DNA from: Saprospiraceae bacterium
GTDB lineage: Bacteria > Bacteroidota > Bacteroidia > Chitinophagales > Saprospiraceae
Length of the DNA: 64,000 nucleotides
Direction: 5' to 3'
Assembly: GCA_016714025.1 (NCBI GenBank)
Contig: JADJOB010000001.1
Coordinates: forward strand, 124,001-188,000
Shown here: piece after piece, positions 9,558 through 17,868 of the stretch
How the letters are laid out: each line of letters opens with the position of its first letter
Position numbering within the stretch: position 1 is the first letter of the stretch
Notes under the pieces: generated by a model
Seen by the model: only the letters and a program-made list of their open reading frames with translations
Told to the model about the DNA's origin: nothing
Databases searched by the model: none
Program-made: the position numbers and the translations under genes

Positions 9558-10949
9558 GTGTTAACCTTTAAGCATATATACCTACAACTAATTTTCAATT
9601 GGAAGAAATCGTTGATACTAGGAGTATTTACTTTGGTATTTATTAGTGCGATAGGTTGGTACGCCTGTTTGGATCCTATTAAAACAAATTCAGACAAAAC
9701 AACAGAATTGATTGTTGATTGGTACAAATTTTTTCTGGAAGCAGATCGTTACTCAGAAGGATATCGAAGTCCAAATTCAGCCAGAAGCTTTGGGTTCATA
9801 GGACTTGCGGCTTTAGAAAGTGCAAGACCAGCATTTGAAGGAGAGCTTAACACAACCGCCAATATTATACCTGGCTATCAAGCGCTGAAATTTGAAGGGC
9901 ATGAACCATTTATAGTTCAAGCTGCTTTAAATGCTTGTTATCGCAGGATGTTTTCGAAATTTTATTTAACCGCTCCAACAGAAGTTTACAATCATTCAGA
10001 AACACTGTTTGCTAAATGGGATCAATATTTATTAAAGCATCATTCCAAATCGCAAATAGAAGGTTCTAAAAAGTTTGGGGATTCAGTTGCTATTTCCATT
10101 TTTGAATACTCCTCACATGACAGCTTTGGTCACCAATCCTACTTACACATTTATGACAAACAGTATTCAAATTTAACCGGACCTGGGCAATGGCAAGTTT
10201 CTGAGGAATTCCCAATGCCACCCCTGCTTCCTTTCTGGGGAAAAGTCAGGCCGTTTATCATTAATCTGAATGAGTTTTTGGCTAAACCCCTACCGGAATA
10301 TTCTACATTAGCTGGATCTGAATACTATACAGGAGCACTTGAAGTGTTGACAATTAGCTCTCCGCTTTCATTTGAAAATAAATGGATAGCTGAATTTTGG
10401 AGCGATGACCATCCCGGATTGACATTTACTCCAAGTTCCCGCTGGATTTCAATTGCCAATCAGGTCATTTGCAAAGAACTACCACCTTTGGAAAAAACCT
10501 TAGAAACCTATTTAAAACTGGGAATTGGATTAAATGATGCAGCGATTGCCTGTTGGAATTCAAAATATTACTACAACCTGGAGCGTCCAGAAACATATAT
10601 CCATAAAGTTTTCAATAAAAATTGGCAACCATTATTTCACACGCCAAATTTTCCATCTTACCCATCGGGCCATTCTATTTTCGGGGCTAGCGCTTGTGAA
10701 GTCTTAACTTCATTGTATGGAGGAAATTATGAGATGGTTGATCATAGCCATGAAGGCCGAGATGAATTTATGGGGAAACCTCGTAAATTTCATTCATTTT
10801 ACGAAATGGCCTTTGAAAATGCATATTCTAGAATAGCCCTTGGTGTCCATTATAGAATGGATTGTGAAGAAGGACTGCGTTTAGGCTTCCTGGTAGGAAA
10901 AAAAGCAAGTGCTCTTCAAATATTCAAACAAGATTTCTCTTCTTTGTAA
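9558..10949 (+). CDS. Vanadium-dependent haloperoxidase / PAP2-family protein (paralogue 2)
   Basis: A 463-aa paralogue of the 5817-7214 product, with the same complete anion-binding motif: Lys336-x6-Arg343-Pro (KYYYNLERP), Pro369-Ser-Gly-His372, and Ser424-Arg-x5-His431-x3-Asp435. Long blocks are shared with paralogue 1, such as GEFWSDD/AEFWSDD, WNSKYxYNxERP and GVHxRMDC. It starts with GTG; no ATG exists before the conserved domain. An N-terminal hydrophobic segment (about 18-37) ends at Cys37 in a poor lipobox (WYAC), so it could be a lipoprotein or a signal-anchored protein. Sits directly behind the sensor kinase. Confidence 0.87.
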   Translation: MLTFKHIYLQLIFNWKKSLILGVFTLVFISAIGWYACLDPIKTNSDKTTELIVDWYKFFLEADRYSEGYRSPNSARSFGFIGLAALESARPAFEGELNTTANIIPGYQALKFEGHEPFIVQAALNACYRRMFSKFYLTAPTEVYNHSETLFAKWDQYLLKHHSKSQIEGSKKFGDSVAISIFEYSSHDSFGHQSYLHIYDKQYSNLTGPGQWQVSEEFPMPPLLPFWGKVRPFIINLNEFLAKPLPEYSTLAGSEYYTGALEVLTISSPLSFENKWIAEFWSDDHPGLTFTPSSRWISIANQVICKELPPLEKTLETYLKLGIGLNDAAIACWNSKYYYNLERPETYIHKVFNKNWQPLFHTPNFPSYPSGHSIFGASACEVLTSLYGGNYEMVDHSHEGRDEFMGKPRKFHSFYEMAFENAYSRIALGVHYRMDCEEGLRLGFLVGKKASALQIFKQDFSSL

Positions 10950-10983
10950 TTAATTTAATTCCTTTTCTAACAACGAATTGTAA

Positions 10984-10991
10984 TACCTTTG
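10984..10991 (+). promoter_or_regulatory. Candidate -7 promoter element upstream of the CxGKC protein
   Basis: TACCTTTG, a perfect TAnnTTTG match, 26 bp before the GTG at 11010. It suggests that the following three genes can be transcribed independently of the two-component operon, and it supports the GTG as start. Confidence 0.45.
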
Positions 10992-11009
10992 GTATAGCAA
11001 ATACAAATT

Positions 11010-11384
11010 GTGTTTAAAGCATTTGCCCTATTTTTTTCTTTTTTATTGATTGCATCCGGCATGCAGGGGGTTATTGCATTCAGTTTCTTCAAATTAAATC
11101 AACCTACAATTGAAAAGACTGCTTGTATTAATAAAAGCAAACCTTTGAAAAAATGCCATGGCAAATGTTACTTGAAAAAGAAATTAGTCGAACAGAAGAA
11201 AAACCAAAATAATTCGGCACAGTTTACCGAGCTTACTAATGCACTTACTTTATTTCCGCCAACGACTATAATACATTCCCAATTCATTTCTCTACCAATT
11301 GGCAAAATAAATTCCTTCTATTTATACCCAAAGGCCCGCTCACATCATCCTGCCATTGATTATCCCCCTAAATTCCTGGTTTAA
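11010..11384 (+). CDS. Small membrane-anchored protein with CxGKC motif
   Basis: A 124-aa protein starting at GTG. One N-terminal hydrophobic segment (about 4-26) is followed by a basic Cys-containing stretch: Cys34, then KKCHGKCYLKKK with two further Cys, then a Lys/Asn-rich and a Pro-rich tail. I recognise no named family. Similar short proteins with a CxGKCYL motif occur in Bacteroidota, in my recollection near metal-related genes. Three Cys and one His close together would suit copper or another soft metal. Its neighbours at 11483 and 12394 also have N-terminal Cys or many His residues. Confidence 0.6.
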   Translation: MFKAFALFFSFLLIASGMQGVIAFSFFKLNQPTIEKTACINKSKPLKKCHGKCYLKKKLVEQKKNQNNSAQFTELTNALTLFPPTTIIHSQFISLPIGKINSFYLYPKARSHHPAIDYPPKFLV

Positions 11385-11482
11385 TTTTAGTTTTTTATTT
11401 AGGTTTAACTCAAGTTTCAAGTATTCAGTGTTTAACTTACAACTTCTGTTGAATACTTTTTATTATCAATAAATTTAATTAC

Positions 11483-12382
11483 ATGACCAGGAAGATTCTT
11501 ATATTTTGTCTGGGCTTTTTGTTCCAGATAGTCCATTTAAATGCCTGTGATATTTGTGGATGCAGTATTTCATATTCCAATATGGGCCTGCTTACTAATT
11601 TGCACCGGAATCAATTGGGCTTCAGGCATTCCAATGCCAACTTTGAAGTTCAATCACTTTCCGGAGAATTGATCAAAGACCGATTCCAAAGTTTTGAAAT
11701 TAATGGAGCCTATTACATCAAAAGCAAACTGCGACTTTATGCAGATATCAACTTTCTAAATAATACCCGTAAAGAATCCGATCAAAAAAATGGTGTTCAT
11801 GGAATTGGGGACTTTAAAGCTGGCGTTGCATACGAACTTGTAAATCGTAAATTATTCAATGACTCATATAAATTTTATTTTGAAATTGCATCCCAATTAA
11901 AATTTCCAATTGGAAAATACAATGCTGCTATTCATGATTTAAATTTACCTGAAAACTTTAATTTGTCAAACGGTGCATGGGGTATCAACACCAATCCAAA
12001 ATGTGCTTTTTCCAATGCTACCAATGGAATCGTTTTAAATGCAAATTATACTTTTCTGTCCAATTCAAAAAATGGATATAAATTTGGAAACCCATTTCAG
12101 TTACAGGCTTTATATTATTATGAAGCTACGTTGAGTGATGCGTTTAAGATCATACCGTTTGCTGGATATTATTTTGAACAGATTGGTTCCGATCAATATA
12201 AAAACAATCGCACGGTCGAAGGGACAGGAGGCCGTGGTCATTATATTGATGCAGGATTAAATCTTAACTACACAAATTATTTATTGAGTATTTCACGCGC
12301 ATTTGCACTTGATCAACAGTATTCAGGTGGAAATGCCACTTTAAAAAACAAATTTTCAATTCAATTAACTTACTTATTTTAA
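11483..12382 (+). CDS. Exported beta-rich protein with N-terminal CDICGC motif
   Basis: A 299-aa protein with a signal peptide ending at LNA; the predicted mature protein begins with C-D-I-C-G-C, three Cys in six residues. The remainder alternates short amphipathic strands with aromatic ends and finishes with a terminal aromatic residue (QLTYLF), as in outer-membrane beta-barrels. It is best described as a candidate outer-membrane barrel with a metal-binding N-terminus. Cleavage exactly before the first Cys could also make it a lipoprotein. No enzyme motif seen. The next gene begins 11 bp downstream, so the two are probably co-translated. Confidence 0.6.
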   Translation: MTRKILIFCLGFLFQIVHLNACDICGCSISYSNMGLLTNLHRNQLGFRHSNANFEVQSLSGELIKDRFQSFEINGAYYIKSKLRLYADINFLNNTRKESDQKNGVHGIGDFKAGVAYELVNRKLFNDSYKFYFEIASQLKFPIGKYNAAIHDLNLPENFNLSNGAWGINTNPKCAFSNATNGIVLNANYTFLSNSKNGYKFGNPFQLQALYYYEATLSDAFKIIPFAGYYFEQIGSDQYKNNRTVEGTGGRGHYIDAGLNLNYTNYLLSISRAFALDQQYSGGNATLKNKFSIQLTYLF

Positions 12383-12393
12383 AAAATTTAAAA

Positions 12394-12813
12394 ATGAAAA
12401 AATTTCTTATTTTAATAACGTCTATTAATTTTTTACTGTTTGCTTGTTCTGATGATGACAATAAACTTATTTATGATTACCACGCCCACATCGAACAGCC
12501 AACTAAAACCAGTTATCAATTAAATGATAGCTTTAACATACTAATAAATTTTGAAAGCCATACCGGTGAAACTGTACATCACATTAATGTAAGAATATTT
12601 AATAAAAATACAGGAGTAGAAGTTTACAGTAAACCTACTAATGAACACGTAGATGATCCAAGTGGATCGTATGAATTTACTGATTCTTTTTTATTAAATT
12701 CTGCAAATGGATTTAGCGCAAACAGTAACTGGGTTCTTGAGGCAAAAGTCTGGGGCCATGAAGATGGTGTTGAAGAAGAAATCTCAAAATTTGAATTTTC
12801 AATAAAACCTTAA
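12394..12813 (+). CDS. Small His-rich lipoprotein
   Basis: A 139-aa lipoprotein (LLFAC-SDDD, with an acidic export-type signal after the Cys). The mature part looks like one beta-sandwich domain with His residues spread along it: YHAH, ESH, VHH, NEH and WGH. It may be related to DUF4625-type lipoproteins, but I am not certain. The histidine content together with the two Cys-motif neighbours suggests a metal-binding role outside the cytoplasm. Ends at a strong bidirectional terminator. Confidence 0.6.
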   Translation: MKKFLILITSINFLLFACSDDDNKLIYDYHAHIEQPTKTSYQLNDSFNILINFESHTGETVHHINVRIFNKNTGVEVYSKPTNEHVDDPSGSYEFTDSFLLNSANGFSANSNWVLEAKVWGHEDGVEEEISKFEFSIKP

Positions 12814-12817
12814 AACA

Positions 12818-12856
12818 AAAAAAAACCCGGAGTGAATCACTCCGGGTTTTTTTTTA
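12818..12856. terminator. Strong bidirectional terminator
   Basis: Perfect 9-bp GC-rich stem CCCGGAGTG / CACTCCGGG with loop AAT, an A run on the left and a T run on the right. Placed between the convergent lipoprotein gene and bipA. Confidence 0.95.
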
Positions 12857-14677
12857 AGCCATTGCTTCAATGGATTCGGTTCGTTTTTGCGCTTTTTTGC
12901 GCTCATTTTCATCCAATATAATTTTGCGAAGACGTATCGATTTTGGAGTTACTTCTACATATTCATCTTCCTGAATGTATTCAAGTGCTTCTTCTAAAGA
13001 AAAATTAATTTTTGGAACTATTTGTACAGTACCATCAGAACCTGAGGCCCGCATATTGGTCAATTTTTTACCTTCCACAATATTTACAACCAAATCACCT
13101 GGTCGAATTTGTTCGCCAAGAATTTGACCGATGTAAATATTTTCACCCGGGTCAATAAAAAACCGACCCCGATCCTGTAGGTAACTTATAGAATAAGCTG
13201 TCGCCATTCCAGCTAGTTTAGACACCAGAACTCCATTGGATCTGGAAGGAATATTTCCTTTCCAGGCTTGAAATTCTTTGAATCGATGGGCTATGATGGC
13301 TTCACCTGCTGAGGCAGTGAGCAACATATTCCGAAGGCCTATTAATCCTCTGGATGGAATTTGAAATTCAATATGAATTAAATCCCCTCTGGTTTCCATA
13401 ACCAGCATTTCCCCTTTCCGTTGGCTTACCAATTCGATTACTTTTCCGGAAAACTGTTCAGGAACGTCTACCGTCATGACTTCTATTGGTTCGCATTTTA
13501 CTCCATCAATCTCTTTTATTATTACACGAGGTTGACCAACTTGCATTTCATAGCCTTCCCGTCTCATGGTTTCAATTAATACAGAAAGGTGTAAAATTCC
13601 ACGACCATATACTAATATTGATTCAGGGCTTTCTGTGTCTTCCAGGCGAAGTGCTAAATTCTTTTCTAATTCTTTTTCCAGCCGTTCACGAATATGTCTG
13701 GAAGTTACGTATTTACCTTCCTTACCAAAAAATGGAGAATTGTTAATCGTAAATAACATGGAAATCGTTGGTTCGTCCACTTTTATCGGCGTCAAGCCTT
13801 CCGGATTTTCAAAATCAGCAATTGTATCCCCGATTTCAAAATCCTCTAAACCAAATACTGCACAAATATCTCCGGCTTCAGCAGATTCCACTTTCGTCTT
13901 GCCCAAGCCTTCAAATGTGTATAATTCTTTAATCCGGGACTTCATGATGGAACCATCGCGCTTCACGAGGGACACCGGTTGATTGATTCGAATGCCTTGT
14001 CTGAGAATACGTCCAATTGCAATCCGTCCGATGTAATTTGAATAATCCAAACTGCTTATCATCATTTGAAGATTGCCTTCTGGAATTATAGGAGCAGGAA
14101 TGTGCTCGATAATTGCATCCAATAATGGGGTGACGTCCTCGGTAGGTGTTTTATAATTCAAACCCATCCAACCTTGTTTCGAAGAACCGTATATGGTTGG
14201 AAAATTTAATTGCTCTTCGGTTGCATCCAAATTAAAAAACAATTCAAAAACATGGTCATGCACCTCTTCCGGACGACAATTTGGCTTATCCACTTTATTG
14301 ATGACAACGATGGGCTTCTTTCCTAAACTCAAGGCCTTTTGCAATACAAACCGGGTTTGTGGCATGGGACCTTCAAAGGCATCAACCAATAGCAACACCC
14401 CATCTGCCATATTTAACACCCGTTCAACTTCTCCACCAAAATCCGCGTGGCCGGGGGTATCGATGATATTGATTTTGGTTCCTTTATAATTAACAGACAC
14501 ATTTTTAGCAAGGATGGTAATACCTCGTTCACGCTCCAACTCATTGTTGTCCAAAATCAATTCTCCTGTTTGTTGATTTTCTCTAAACAATTTAGTTTGA
14601 TGTAAAATCTTATCCACTAGGGTGGTTTTCCCGTGATCTACGTGTGCTATAATAGCAATGTTGCGAATATCCTGCAT
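12854..14677 (-). CDS. typA: Ribosome-associated GTPase TypA/BipA
   Basis: Translational GTPase related to EF-G, involved in 50S assembly and stress or cold adaptation. The G domain begins IRNIAIIAHVDHGKTTL (G1 loop AHVDHGKT), with DTPGHADF (G3) and NKVD (G4), followed by the beta-barrel, two alpha/beta domains and the BipA-specific C-terminal domain. I chose the ATG at 14677 (MQDIRNIA) because family members start just before IRNIAIIAH; the ATG at 14701 falls inside a TAnnTTTG promoter-like element. With this start it is 607 aa, normal for the family. Single gene. Confidence 0.96.
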   Translation of the reverse strand: MQDIRNIAIIAHVDHGKTTLVDKILHQTKLFRENQQTGELILDNNELERERGITILAKNVSVNYKGTKINIIDTPGHADFGGEVERVLNMADGVLLLVDAFEGPMPQTRFVLQKALSLGKKPIVVINKVDKPNCRPEEVHDHVFELFFNLDATEEQLNFPTIYGSSKQGWMGLNYKTPTEDVTPLLDAIIEHIPAPIIPEGNLQMMISSLDYSNYIGRIAIGRILRQGIRINQPVSLVKRDGSIMKSRIKELYTFEGLGKTKVESAEAGDICAVFGLEDFEIGDTIADFENPEGLTPIKVDEPTISMLFTINNSPFFGKEGKYVTSRHIRERLEKELEKNLALRLEDTESPESILVYGRGILHLSVLIETMRREGYEMQVGQPRVIIKEIDGVKCEPIEVMTVDVPEQFSGKVIELVSQRKGEMLVMETRGDLIHIEFQIPSRGLIGLRNMLLTASAGEAIIAHRFKEFQAWKGNIPSRSNGVLVSKLAGMATAYSISYLQDRGRFFIDPGENIYIGQILGEQIRPGDLVVNIVEGKKLTNMRASGSDGTVQIVPKINFSLEEALEYIQEDEYVEVTPKSIRLRKIILDENERKKAQKRTESIEAMA

Positions 14678-14698
14678 ATAATTTACTAAAATGGATTG

Positions 14699-14706
14699 CA
14701 AAATTA
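14699..14706 (-). promoter_or_regulatory. Candidate -7 promoter element of typA
   Basis: TAATTTTG on the minus strand matches TAnnTTTG and lies about 22 bp upstream of the ATG at 14677. A TTTTG about 16 bp further upstream (near 14723-14727) could serve as -33 element. Confidence 0.45.
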
Positions 14707-14939
14707 GTCTAATTTATGCATTCAAAATCAAGTCTAAAATGAGATAACATATAATTTGCAATTAATAATAAAGCCCTTATATATATAAATTTATATAATA
14801 TAAAAGAAAACCAGCAAATTGAAGGCAAGAATTCCATGTTCATATAAACAGCTGAATTACAGTCACTTATAAAATATTAAAAATATTTTTAAAAATTCTT
14901 GATTTCAAAGCAGCATTCCAGGCATTTGGTGGGTCTTAA

Positions 14940-15150
14940 AATGGTAGCCGGTTATTAAGTGGAATTGTTTGAATAATGAAATTAAAACCAAATCTATCAT
15001 TTACTGAATTAAAAGGTAGTGATAGGTAAGGTTCGCTTCAATATCCCGGGTATTGAAGCATATTATTAAGGATTTTTTTAAATTTTATACATTACCTACT
15101 ACTGTCTTAGAAACTATCCGCCCACAGGGACGGGTAGTTTTTTTTTGCCT
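14940..15150 (+). ncRNA. Candidate small RNA ending at an orphan terminator
   Basis: Inference from structure only. On the + strand, AGGTAA near 15024-15029 can pair with TTACCT near 15091-15096, enclosing a hairpin with a perfect 9-bp stem (about 15034-15058). A rho-independent terminator follows. No coding gene precedes on this strand in the gap, since typA runs the other way. The 5' end is unknown; the coordinate given is a guess. It did not match RNase P, tmRNA, SRP or tRNA motifs that I looked for. A 6S-like rod was considered but not shown. Confidence 0.3.
15112..15150 (+). terminator. Orphan rho-independent terminator
   Basis: Stem AACTATCCGCCC with GGACGGGTAGTT (one wobble, one mismatch) directly followed by nine T. 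It lies about 325 bp before yidC and is not preceded by any + strand gene. Confidence 0.7.
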
Positions 15151-15440
15151 ATTCCGCATTTAATAAATTTTAAGCTAGCCCACCAAGGCATTTTATTAGG
15201 CCGACGATAGTTTGCCAGCCCTCCTAAAATAAATTATATTATATATAAATATACTATGTAAATAACTGTTTATATATAAATTAAGCCAATTTTTGGCATT
15301 CTGCTTCTTTAAAAATGAATATTTATACCCTTTTGGGATTTTTATAACAGCTTCTTTTGTTTATACATTAACAAATTCTGTTAAGTTCTAGCATTGGAAT
15401 TCGATTACGACTCCTCCGCTTATAATAACATAGAGTATTG

Positions 15441-15448
15441 TAGCTTTG
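15441..15448 (+). promoter_or_regulatory. Candidate -7 promoter element of yidC
   Basis: TAGCTTTG matches TAnnTTTG 26 bp upstream of the yidC ATG; no clear -33 TTG at normal spacing. Confidence 0.45.
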
Positions 15449-15473
15449 CCCCCCTTAAACCTTCCTGAATTAT

Positions 15474-17294
15474 ATGGAGCGAAATCATATCATTGGAATT
15501 TTATTAATCATTGCTGTATTGTTTCTGTGGAATCAATATTTTTTTCAACCTGAAATGCAGGAGCAATTGAGAAAAAAACAAAGTCAGGATTCCATAAGTC
15601 AATTGACAAAAGCTAAACCTGAAGAAGCACCTGTTAATCAAGGTAACCCAATTGCCATTACAGATACTACCAAGACCTTAAATGATTCAGCAATTCAAAT
15701 ACCCACTAAAGAAGTTATCCTTGAAAATGAGCTGATTAAATTAAAATTTAGTTCGAAAGGTGCACGAATTTTAGAAGCAACAATTAAAAATCATTATAAA
15801 ATTAATGTTGGCGCAGATGGGATCGAACAAAAATCACCCTTAAGTCTGTTAGAAGATATCAAAAATGATTATGATATCAGGCTCAAAACAGAATCGGGAG
15901 AGCTGTCTACAAAAAATTTAAATTTTGAAATTAATCAGGCCGATCCAAGTCAAATTCGTTTTACTGCACAAGTAAACACAGGTGGAAGCATTGTAATTAA
16001 TTACCGCTTATTGCCTTCTGAATATCAATTAGAATATAGTATCCGTACCGAAAATCTTAAATTAAAAGAAGATCTCGTTATACATTGGGAAAACTATTTG
16101 GACAAACTTGAGCGCAATACGAATTATGAAAAATACGCCAGCACGGTTTATTTTAAAGAAAAAGAAGAAAATCCGGATTACTGCTCTTGCCGAAATGATG
16201 ATAAAATTGAAACAAATGACAAACGAGTTCAATGGGTATCACATTCCAATCAATTTTTCAACAGCAGTTTAATTTCTGAAAATGGTTTTAGCAAAGGTCG
16301 ATATGAAACTGTTTTACTGGAACCCAATTCAAACGATTTAAAAAAACTGGTTACAGACTTAAGCATACCTGCCACGGAAGTGGATCAGAAGGAAGCTAAA
16401 ATGAAATGGTATATTGGTCCAAATGATTTCAAAAGACTTAAATCATTTAATATTGAATTGGAAGATATTATATCTTATGGCTGGAGTATTTTTGGTAGCA
16501 TCAATCGATATGCAATACGGCCACTCTTTGTATTCCTTTCCAATTTTATAGGAAATAAAGGTTTTATCATTTTGTTGATGACTTTTGTCGTGAAGCTTCT
16601 TGTTTTTCCATTAGCTTATAAAATGTTGCATTCTCAAGCGAAGATGACTGCTTTGAAACCAGAAATCGAAAAGGTTCGCAACAAGCATAAAGATGATATG
16701 CAAAAGCAACAAATGGAAACCATGAAAATGTACAACGAATTTGGTGTGAATCCGCTCGGAGGTTGTTTTCCTTTATTATTACAAATGCCAATCTGGATTG
16801 CATTGTATCGTTTTTTTCCGGCAACCATTGAATTTAGACAAGAGTCCTTTTTATGGGCTGCTGACTTAACATCTTTTGATGAATTTATCCATCTTTCCTT
16901 TAACTTACCTTTATTTGGAAATACATTATCTCTGTTTGCTTTCTTATGGATGATTTCAACCTTGATCTTCACATATTATTCGTCTCAATCCATGGATTTT
17001 TCTGCTAATCCAGCAATGAAGTATATGCAATATTTAATGCCGGTTATATTCTGGTTTATGTTTAATAAAACAGCTGCAGGATTAACTTGTTATATGTTTT
17101 TTAGCAATTTATTAAATATAGGACAAACGATCCTTGGGCGAAGTTTGCTGTTTGATACAGACAAGATACGCGGGGAGCTGGAATTGAATAAAACCAAACC
17201 ACGTAAGAAAGGAGGATTTAGAGAACGATTGGAAACCATGATGAAAGAACAACAAAGACAAGCTTTGGAACGTGATAAAAAAACTAAAAAATGA
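15474..17294 (+). CDS. yidC: Membrane protein insertase YidC
   Basis: A 606-aa YidC of the Gram-negative type: N-terminal TM (about 6-22), a large periplasmic domain (about 55-330), and the conserved five-TM insertase core from about residue 340, with the FVVKLLVFPLAYK segment, the coiled cytoplasmic loop, FGVNPLGGCFPLLLQMPIWIALY and the last TMs. The tail is strongly basic (KPRKKGGFRERLE... KKTKK), as expected for ribosome contact. Inserts membrane proteins alone or with SecYEG. The stop overlaps the ATG of the next gene (ATGA). Confidence 0.97.
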   Translation: MERNHIIGILLIIAVLFLWNQYFFQPEMQEQLRKKQSQDSISQLTKAKPEEAPVNQGNPIAITDTTKTLNDSAIQIPTKEVILENELIKLKFSSKGARILEATIKNHYKINVGADGIEQKSPLSLLEDIKNDYDIRLKTESGELSTKNLNFEINQADPSQIRFTAQVNTGGSIVINYRLLPSEYQLEYSIRTENLKLKEDLVIHWENYLDKLERNTNYEKYASTVYFKEKEENPDYCSCRNDDKIETNDKRVQWVSHSNQFFNSSLISENGFSKGRYETVLLEPNSNDLKKLVTDLSIPATEVDQKEAKMKWYIGPNDFKRLKSFNIELEDIISYGWSIFGSINRYAIRPLFVFLSNFIGNKGFIILLMTFVVKLLVFPLAYKMLHSQAKMTALKPEIEKVRNKHKDDMQKQQMETMKMYNEFGVNPLGGCFPLLLQMPIWIALYRFFPATIEFRQESFLWAADLTSFDEFIHLSFNLPLFGNTLSLFAFLWMISTLIFTYYSSQSMDFSANPAMKYMQYLMPVIFWFMFNKTAAGLTCYMFFSNLLNIGQTILGRSLLFDTDKIRGELELNKTKPRKKGGFRERLETMMKEQQRQALERDKKTKK

Positions 17295-17836
17295 TTCGTT
17301 CGATACAGTTCATTTTAATTTGCTTATGTTTTTTTTCTACTTCTTGCAGTCGAAAAAACATGGAAAAAAATAAAAAAGTTGATGGGCCTATCATTCCATC
17401 TGCTTTACCGGTATTTAAACAAGTTTTTTCTCCAGAAGACACTTTATTAAGTAATACTGACACCTTGCTATTTTACCGTCGGTCTGCTTGTTTTGGGTTT
17501 TGTCCAACATTCGATTTTACAATTTACCAAAATGGCATTGTAAAATACGATGGAATTCAACATGTAGACAATTTGGGAACGGCTTACCGGCTGGCCAGTG
17601 ATTCCTGGTGGAATCTGGTAAAAGCAGAATTAAGGAAATTTGATTTCTATAAACTTGCATCTGTGTATCCAATAGAAAAAGAACTATACATCCCTGATTT
17701 ACCAAATACCATTATAACGCTTAAAGAAAATGGAATGCGAAAATCAGTAATTGACAATCACCATGCGCCAAAAGAGTTAAAAGATTTTGAAATTTTTATT
17801 GAGGCTCATTTTCAAGAATTATTTAATCATCGGTAA
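17291..17836 (+). CDS. DUF6438-type lipoprotein
   Basis: A 181-aa protein with a lipoprotein signal (FFSTSC-SRKN). The mature part contains the hallmark ACFGFCPTFDFTIYQNG, which I associate with DUF6438: paired Cys followed by a beta strand ending in YQNG, then the strand pair KYDGIQHV and the helix LVKAELRKFDFYKL. Function unknown. It overlaps yidC by four bases and is followed by gpsA after 32 bp, so it sits in an operon with envelope biogenesis genes. Confidence 0.7.
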   Translation: MIRSIQFILICLCFFSTSCSRKNMEKNKKVDGPIIPSALPVFKQVFSPEDTLLSNTDTLLFYRRSACFGFCPTFDFTIYQNGIVKYDGIQHVDNLGTAYRLASDSWWNLVKAELRKFDFYKLASVYPIEKELYIPDLPNTIITLKENGMRKSVIDNHHAPKELKDFEIFIEAHFQELFNHR

Positions 17837-17868
17837 TTTCAAAATTACCAAGAAGCAATTTCGATTGC

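Larger units (their letters stand above)
14707..15440. other. Long AT-rich intergenic region between typA and yidC
   Basis: About 0.75 kb without a supportable ORF. It is very AT-rich, with TATATATAAATTTATATAAT-like runs near 14778-14800 and 15235-15285. It contains a 9-bp hairpin (GCTTCAATA / TATTGAAGC, about 15034-15058) and a canonical terminator at about 15112-15150. No tRNA, riboswitch or known structured RNA was recognised. The terminator has no + strand gene in front of it, which makes a small RNA plausible. Confidence 0.5.

Noticed and set aside
13566..13982. 138-aa frame on the + strand inside typA
   Set aside because: Antisense shadow of a strongly conserved GTPase gene; no family resemblance, no promoter.
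15395..15425. tRNA-like TTCGATT sequence before yidC
   Set aside because: It lacks a paired T arm, acceptor stem and anticodon arm.
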